From: Sporomusa sp. KB1
Lineage (GTDB): Bacteria; Bacillota; Negativicutes; Sporomusales; Sporomusaceae
Direction: 5' to 3'
Assembly (NCBI RefSeq): GCF_007830295.1
Contig: NZ_VLKC01000001.1
Location: 1-64,000, forward strand
DNA length: 64,000 nucleotides
Made by a program: the position numbers and the translations under genes. Below the pieces are notes generated by a model, which searched no databases, had not been told where the DNA came from, and worked only from the letters and a program-made list of their open reading frames with translations. Positions 59,706-64,000 of the stretch are shown one piece after another; the first letter of the stretch is position 1; each line of letters starts with the position of its first letter.

Positions 59706-62700
59706 ATGCAAAGAAAATGGCGGCGCGATTGGGAGCGCAGTAAACCAAGCCAGCGGCAAAACAGTGTCAGCAAATCCACTCCCACGATTAATCCCCTGAA
59801 AATACTCGCCAAAAGCATCTTACCGTCCGTAATGGCAGCAGGCATCCTGCTCGGCAGTATGAATGGGGTCTTTGCCAACCCGACCGGCGGCACAGTGACT
59901 ACCGGTTCCGGTACCATCAGTTCCAGCGGCACGACTACCACCATCACCCAGACTACCGATAAACTCGGCATCAACTGGCAGAGCTTCAGCATCGGCAGCG
60001 GTGAAACGGTAAACTTCATTCAGCCCGGCACCAGTTCGATCGCCTTAAACCGGGTCATCGGCAATGACGCTTCGGCAATTTACGGCACCCTGACAGCCAA
60101 CGGCAAAGTATTTCTCATCAACCCCAACGGCATCCTGTTCGCCCCCGGCGCCAAGGTCGACGTCGGCGGGCTGGTGGCCTCGACCTTAGATCTGTCTGAC
60201 AGTGATTTTCAGGCCGGGAAATATAAATTTACCGGCCGGGACGGCACCATCGGCACAGTCGTCAACCAGGGAACCATTACGGCTGCCAACGGCGGCTATG
60301 TAGCCCTGCTCGGCCCCCAGGTGGCCAACGAAGGTATCATTGTCGCCCAGCAAGGCACAGTAGCCCTGGGCGCCGGCCAGGCCATCACGCTGGATATGGA
60401 CGGCGACGGGCTATTGAACCTGGCTGTGGACAAGGCAGCGATAAATGCCAGTGCAGCCAATCACAATCTCATCCAGGCTGATGGCGGACAAGTCATCATG
60501 GCCGCCAGCGCGGCCGGTGACCTGGCCGGCACAGTGGTCAACAACAGCGGCATTATTCAGGCCCACAGTGTCAGTAATGTTAACGGCAAAATCATTCTGG
60601 ACGGCGGCACTAACGGCACAGTAGTGAGCAGCGGCACCCTGGACGCCTCCGGGAAAAACGCGGGCGAAACCGGCGGTACGGTTAAGGTACTAGGCAATAC
60701 CGTCACCCTGGCCGACGGCGCTAAGGTTAACGTGTCCGGCGCCAAGGGCGGCGGTACAGCGCTCATTGGCGGTAATTACCAGGGCAAAGGAACCGAACAG
60801 AATGCCACTACTACCACGGTAGCAGCCACTGCCACTATTAACGCCGATGCCCTCACCAGCGGTGACGGCGGCCAGGTCGTGGTGTGGGCCAATGACACCA
60901 CCAATTACTATGGCACCATCTCGGCTAAAGGCGGCTCGGTCAGCGGCAACGGCGGCAGCGCCGAAGTGTCCGGTAAACAGACACTGCTGTACAAAGGCTA
61001 CACCAACCTGCTGGCGCCCAACGGCACGACAGGCACCCTGCTGCTGGACCCCGGCGAGTACACCATCAGCACGGACGCCACCAGCGGCAATGTATATAAC
61101 GCCACTGACCTGGCTAACCAGCTAACTTCCGCCAACATCACCCTCCAGACCGACGGCACCGGTACCGGTAATATCACCGTTGCCGCCCCCGTATCCTGGT
61201 CGAGCGGCAACAGCCTCACCCTGCAGGCCGATAACGATATCAATGTCAACGCCAACATCACCAATACCGGCAGCGGCGGCGTTACCCTCAAGGCCGACAA
61301 GGATGTCAATGTCAATGCAACCATCACCACCGGCAGTGGCAATGTGGTGCTGCGGTCTGACAGCGACGCCGACAGCAGCGGCACGGTTGCCTTCGGGACA
61401 GACGGCAAGGTGGTAAGCGGCGGGACGGTGTCCATTTACTATAATCCAACAAGTTACGACGACGCGGCTACCCAGTCGACCGCGGTTACCACCTGGGCCG
61501 GAACAACAACCAGTAATCCTTATACTTCTTACGTTACCGGCGATCTCACCGCCTACATGCTGGTGAACTCGCTGGACGATTTGCAGAACGTCAGCAACAA
61601 CCTTTACGGCGTCTACGCCCTGGGTACTGATATTGACGCCGGCGCCACCAGCACTTGGAACAGCGGCGCGGGTTTTGTGCCAATTGGTGGCACTCAATCC
61701 TTTGGCGGCATTTTTGACGGTGATGGGCATGTGATCAGTGGGCTTACCATTAATAGCAATAGTTCTTCTGCTTACATTGGTCTGTTTAGCCATACGATCT
61801 ACGCAACCATTCGCAATGTCGGACTGGAAAATGTCAATATAACCGGCACCTGGAATAACGGCGGTGCTTTGGTAGGTTCAGCCGCAGCCTACACGACTAT
61901 CACCAATTGCTACAGCACAGGCACAATAAAAGGAATCGGTAGTATTGCTGGTGGCTTGGTAGGTAATAGCGAAGCCACCACCTTCACCAACAGCTACAGC
62001 GACGTCAACATATCTGTTAATTCTAGCACAAGTGTAACTGCAGGCGGTCTTGTCGGGAGTATGAGCAGCGGCGGTGCCATCACCAATAGCTACAGCACAG
62101 GTACAGTCGACGTTACCGCTACAGGGAACTGGACCAGCGTGGGCGGCTTGGTAGGGAGTAGTGGTGGTACGATCACAAATTCCTACAGCACCGGGGCGCT
62201 AACCCTTACCGATGCTGCCGGATTTAATTTTATTGGTGGTTTAGTCGGAATTGACTCGAGCATATCTACATTCAATAACTGCTATACTACGAGTCCGGTC
62301 ACAATGAATGGCGACAGTAGTTACGTTGGCGGTTTTGGCGGACTCGTCCTTGGCACTATCACAAATTCCTACAGTACAGGTTCGATAACCAATAACGGCA
62401 GCAACACTTTCGGTGGTTTTCTAGGGAGCAACGGAAGTGCTTTTGGGTTGAACGCTACTATCGCCGGTTCCTACTGGGATACCGAGACTTCAGGCATAAG
62501 CGATACAACCAAAGGCGTTGGCGACGCCGCTAATGCCAGCGGCGTCACCGGTTTGACAACAATCCAGGCAAGGGACAAGACCACCTTGACAAACCTTGGT
62601 TTTGACTTTACCAACACCTGGTTCATGATCGACGGTTATACCCGTCCCTTCCTGCGGTCCGAATTATATAGTTCCACCATCAGTAACGCCCACCAATTGC

Positions 62701-64000
62701 AGTTAATCGCCGCAACTGAGAACCTGAACGACAGTTATACTCTTAGCCGCAACCTCGACCTGAGCGGGCTGTTCACTGACGCCGCCGGTATGTGGAACAC
62801 AGCTACCGGCTTCGTCCCCATCGGCAGTGCTACCACGCCGTTTACCGGTTCTTTTGACGGCAACGGATACTCAATCAGCGGCCTTACCATCACCAACCCG
62901 TCAGTTTCGGCCATCGGTCTGTTCGGTTATATCAGCGGCGCAACCATCAGCGATGTCGGCCTGACCGGTCTGGTCATCACCGGCGGCGCCAATAACACGT
63001 ATGTCGGCGGCCTGGTTGGCTATAATGACGGCGGTACCATTGCCGATGTGTACACTACAGGCGCGGTAAACGGCGGTACCAATGCCGGCGGCCTGGTCGG
63101 TTTTAACAACGGCACTGTGAAACAATCCTATAGCATGGCTACCGTCAGCGGCGCCGGCAATGTCGGCGGCCTGACCGGGACCAATACCGGCACCATTACC
63201 AACAGTTATTTTGATGCTGCCGGCGTGGTCTCCGGTGGCACCGCCAGCAAGACGGGCGGCATCGCCGGCGTTAACAGCGGTACTATTTCCACTTCCTACA
63301 GCGCTGGCGCGGTAAGCGGCGGTACAGCCGGCGGCCTGGTCGGCGACGGCAGCGGCGGCACAGTTGCAGCCTCAGTGTGGGATACCACCACTTCCGGCCA
63401 GACAAGCGGCGTCGGCAGTGATTCGTCCGCCACCGGTGTCACCGGACTGACCACTGCCCAAATGGGCAACAGCGCCAACTATCCCAGCGGCTGGGATTTT
63501 ACCAATACCTGGTCTTTATCCGGGGCACGGCCCCTCCTGCAGTGGGAATTAAACGGCAGCACCATCATCACCACGCTTGATCAACTCCTGGCCCTAAGCA
63601 ACAATCTGAGTGGTACGTATATTCTGGCCGCTGATATCGACCTGACTGGCACGGCGTGGACACCCATCGGCGACAGTGCTACAACTTCCTTTACCGGTAT
63701 CCTGAAGGGCAACGGCTATACCATCAGCGGGCTGACCATCACGGACTCTGCCGCTTCCGCCCTCGGCCTGTTCGGCTATACCAAGGGCGCCTCCCTCAGC
63801 AGCATCAACCTGACCAACGTCAATATCGTGGCCGGCGCAAATAACCTGTATGTCGGCAGCCTGGTCGGCTACAGTGGGATCGGCACCAGCATCACCGGTT
63901 CCTCCAGTGCCGGTAAAATTATTGCCAGCGGCACCGGCAACACCGTCGGTGGCCTGGTCGGCTACAACGCCGGCAGTATCGAGAGTTCTGCCAACACAGC
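59706..64000 (+). CDS. Filamentous haemagglutinin-like TpsA adhesin (partial)
   Basis: The frame stays open for 4295 bases to the window edge. AAGGAGGT lies 7 bases before the ATG. An extended N-terminal region (about 1-57) of charged residues and a hydrophobic core (ILPSVMAAGILLGSMNGVFA) resembles the extended signal peptides of TPS cargo. The TPS domain follows (about 58-320) with INWQSFSIGSGETVNFIQPG and FLINPNGILFAPGAKVDVGG. From about residue 610 the protein has at least three ~300-residue modules opening with LDDLQNVSNN, AHQLQLIAATENL and LDQLLALSNN, each followed by FDGDGHVISGLTI-type segments and GLUG repeats (GGLVGYNDGGT). It should form a long beta-helix outside the cell. Confidence 0.95.
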   Translation, partial: MQRKWRRDWERSKPSQRQNSVSKSTPTINPLKILAKSILPSVMAAGILLGSMNGVFANPTGGTVTTGSGTISSSGTTTTITQTTDKLGINWQSFSIGSGETVNFIQPGTSSIALNRVIGNDASAIYGTLTANGKVFLINPNGILFAPGAKVDVGGLVASTLDLSDSDFQAGKYKFTGRDGTIGTVVNQGTITAANGGYVALLGPQVANEGIIVAQQGTVALGAGQAITLDMDGDGLLNLAVDKAAINASAANHNLIQADGGQVIMAASAAGDLAGTVVNNSGIIQAHSVSNVNGKIILDGGTNGTVVSSGTLDASGKNAGETGGTVKVLGNTVTLADGAKVNVSGAKGGGTALIGGNYQGKGTEQNATTTTVAATATINADALTSGDGGQVVVWANDTTNYYGTISAKGGSVSGNGGSAEVSGKQTLLYKGYTNLLAPNGTTGTLLLDPGEYTISTDATSGNVYNATDLANQLTSANITLQTDGTGTGNITVAAPVSWSSGNSLTLQADNDINVNANITNTGSGGVTLKADKDVNVNATITTGSGNVVLRSDSDADSSGTVAFGTDGKVVSGGTVSIYYNPTSYDDAATQSTAVTTWAGTTTSNPYTSYVTGDLTAYMLVNSLDDLQNVSNNLYGVYALGTDIDAGATSTWNSGAGFVPIGGTQSFGGIFDGDGHVISGLTINSNSSSAYIGLFSHTIYATIRNVGLENVNITGTWNNGGALVGSAAAYTTITNCYSTGTIKGIGSIAGGLVGNSEATTFTNSYSDVNISVNSSTSVTAGGLVGSMSSGGAITNSYSTGTVDVTATGNWTSVGGLVGSSGGTITNSYSTGALTLTDAAGFNFIGGLVGIDSSISTFNNCYTTSPVTMNGDSSYVGGFGGLVLGTITNSYSTGSITNNGSNTFGGFLGSNGSAFGLNATIAGSYWDTETSGISDTTKGVGDAANASGVTGLTTIQARDKTTLTNLGFDFTNTWFMIDGYTRPFLRSELYSSTISNAHQLQLIAATENLNDSYTLSRNLDLSGLFTDAAGMWNTATGFVPIGSATTPFTGSFDGNGYSISGLTITNPSVSAIGLFGYISGATISDVGLTGLVITGGANNTYVGGLVGYNDGGTIADVYTTGAVNGGTNAGGLVGFNNGTVKQSYSMATVSGAGNVGGLTGTNTGTITNSYFDAAGVVSGGTASKTGGIAGVNSGTISTSYSAGAVSGGTAGGLVGDGSGGTVAASVWDTTTSGQTSGVGSDSSATGVTGLTTAQMGNSANYPSGWDFTNTWSLSGARPLLQWELNGSTIITTLDQLLALSNNLSGTYILAADIDLTGTAWTPIGDSATTSFTGILKGNGYTISGLTITDSAASALGLFGYTKGASLSSINLTNVNIVAGANNLYVGSLVGYSGIGTSITGSSSAGKIIASGTGNTVGGLVGYNAGSIESSANT

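Noticed and set aside
60557..61793. Several long minus-strand frames under the adhesin gene
   Set aside because: They are antisense shadows produced by the GC-rich, repetitive coding sequence and lack ribosome sites.

Overview
The window looks like a chromosomal segment of a diderm, probably endospore-forming member of the Firmicutes class Negativicutes (Sporomusa/Pelosinus-like); this is an inference. Three things point there. Most genes have Firmicutes-style strong Shine-Dalgarno sites, GTG/TTG starts and gene types such as LytS/LytTR, HydG/TM1266 and ATP-type PEP carboxykinase. The right end encodes a two-partner secretion porin and its filamentous-haemagglutinin-like cargo, which need an outer membrane. 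The first 76 bases are the 5' end of a 16S rRNA gene on the minus strand with tandem consensus promoters.

Layout. 1-7 kb: 16S start, rrn promoters, small proteins, an orphan PAS histidine kinase, two radical-SAM proteins and a cell-wall amidase. 7-12.5 kb: an oligoendopeptidase F gene broken by an in-frame stop, a zinc-ribbon protein, and an NHEJ cassette with separate ligase, Ku and polymerase genes. 12.5-17.4 kb: a minus-strand group pckA, thrC, B3/4-domain protein, ybaK, preceded by a TM1266-like ACT protein. 17.5-27.3 kb: HD-GYP phosphodiesterase, NAD synthetase, NlpC/P60 hydrolase, a LytS/LytTR two-component system, and a 65-residue protein behind a palindrome-covered promoter. 27.3-33.8 kb: a TetR-HlyD-ABC-ABC-permease exporter operon with a visible operator, MscL with a zinc-ribbon tail, and a lone efflux adaptor. 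34-42.7 kb: HydG with its ACT regulator behind a terminator-containing leader, CstA, a molybdopterin oxidoreductase, an OmpR/HK pair and a His-rich exported protein. 42.7-47 kb: DUF1848, glucosaminidase, small proteins, ArsC-like, M23 peptidase, MarR. 47-56 kb: one long minus-strand run ending in a membrane FeS oxidoreductase, with a TiaS-like protein, two exported Ig-like proteins, a complete ECF transporter, an exported protein and a small HTH protein. 56-64 kb: a decayed marR paralogue, a terminator-containing leader, the TpsB porin, a GxxExxY nuclease-like gene inside an inverted-repeat array, and the GC-rich TpsA adhesin, which runs off the window.

Two repeat systems stand out. One is a ~110-bp intergenic element with three to four hairpins, present four times, whose stems keep pairing through compensatory changes; two copies supply the stop codon of the preceding gene. 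The other is a family of inverted repeats (CCGCAGAGACACAGAGG type) that flanks the GxxExxY gene and also occurs as short internally deleted units, one of which still carries the first codons of the gene. Several regulatory sites can be read directly: rrn promoters, a TetR operator, direct repeats at a response-regulator promoter and upstream of cstA, and two leaders ending in intrinsic terminators.
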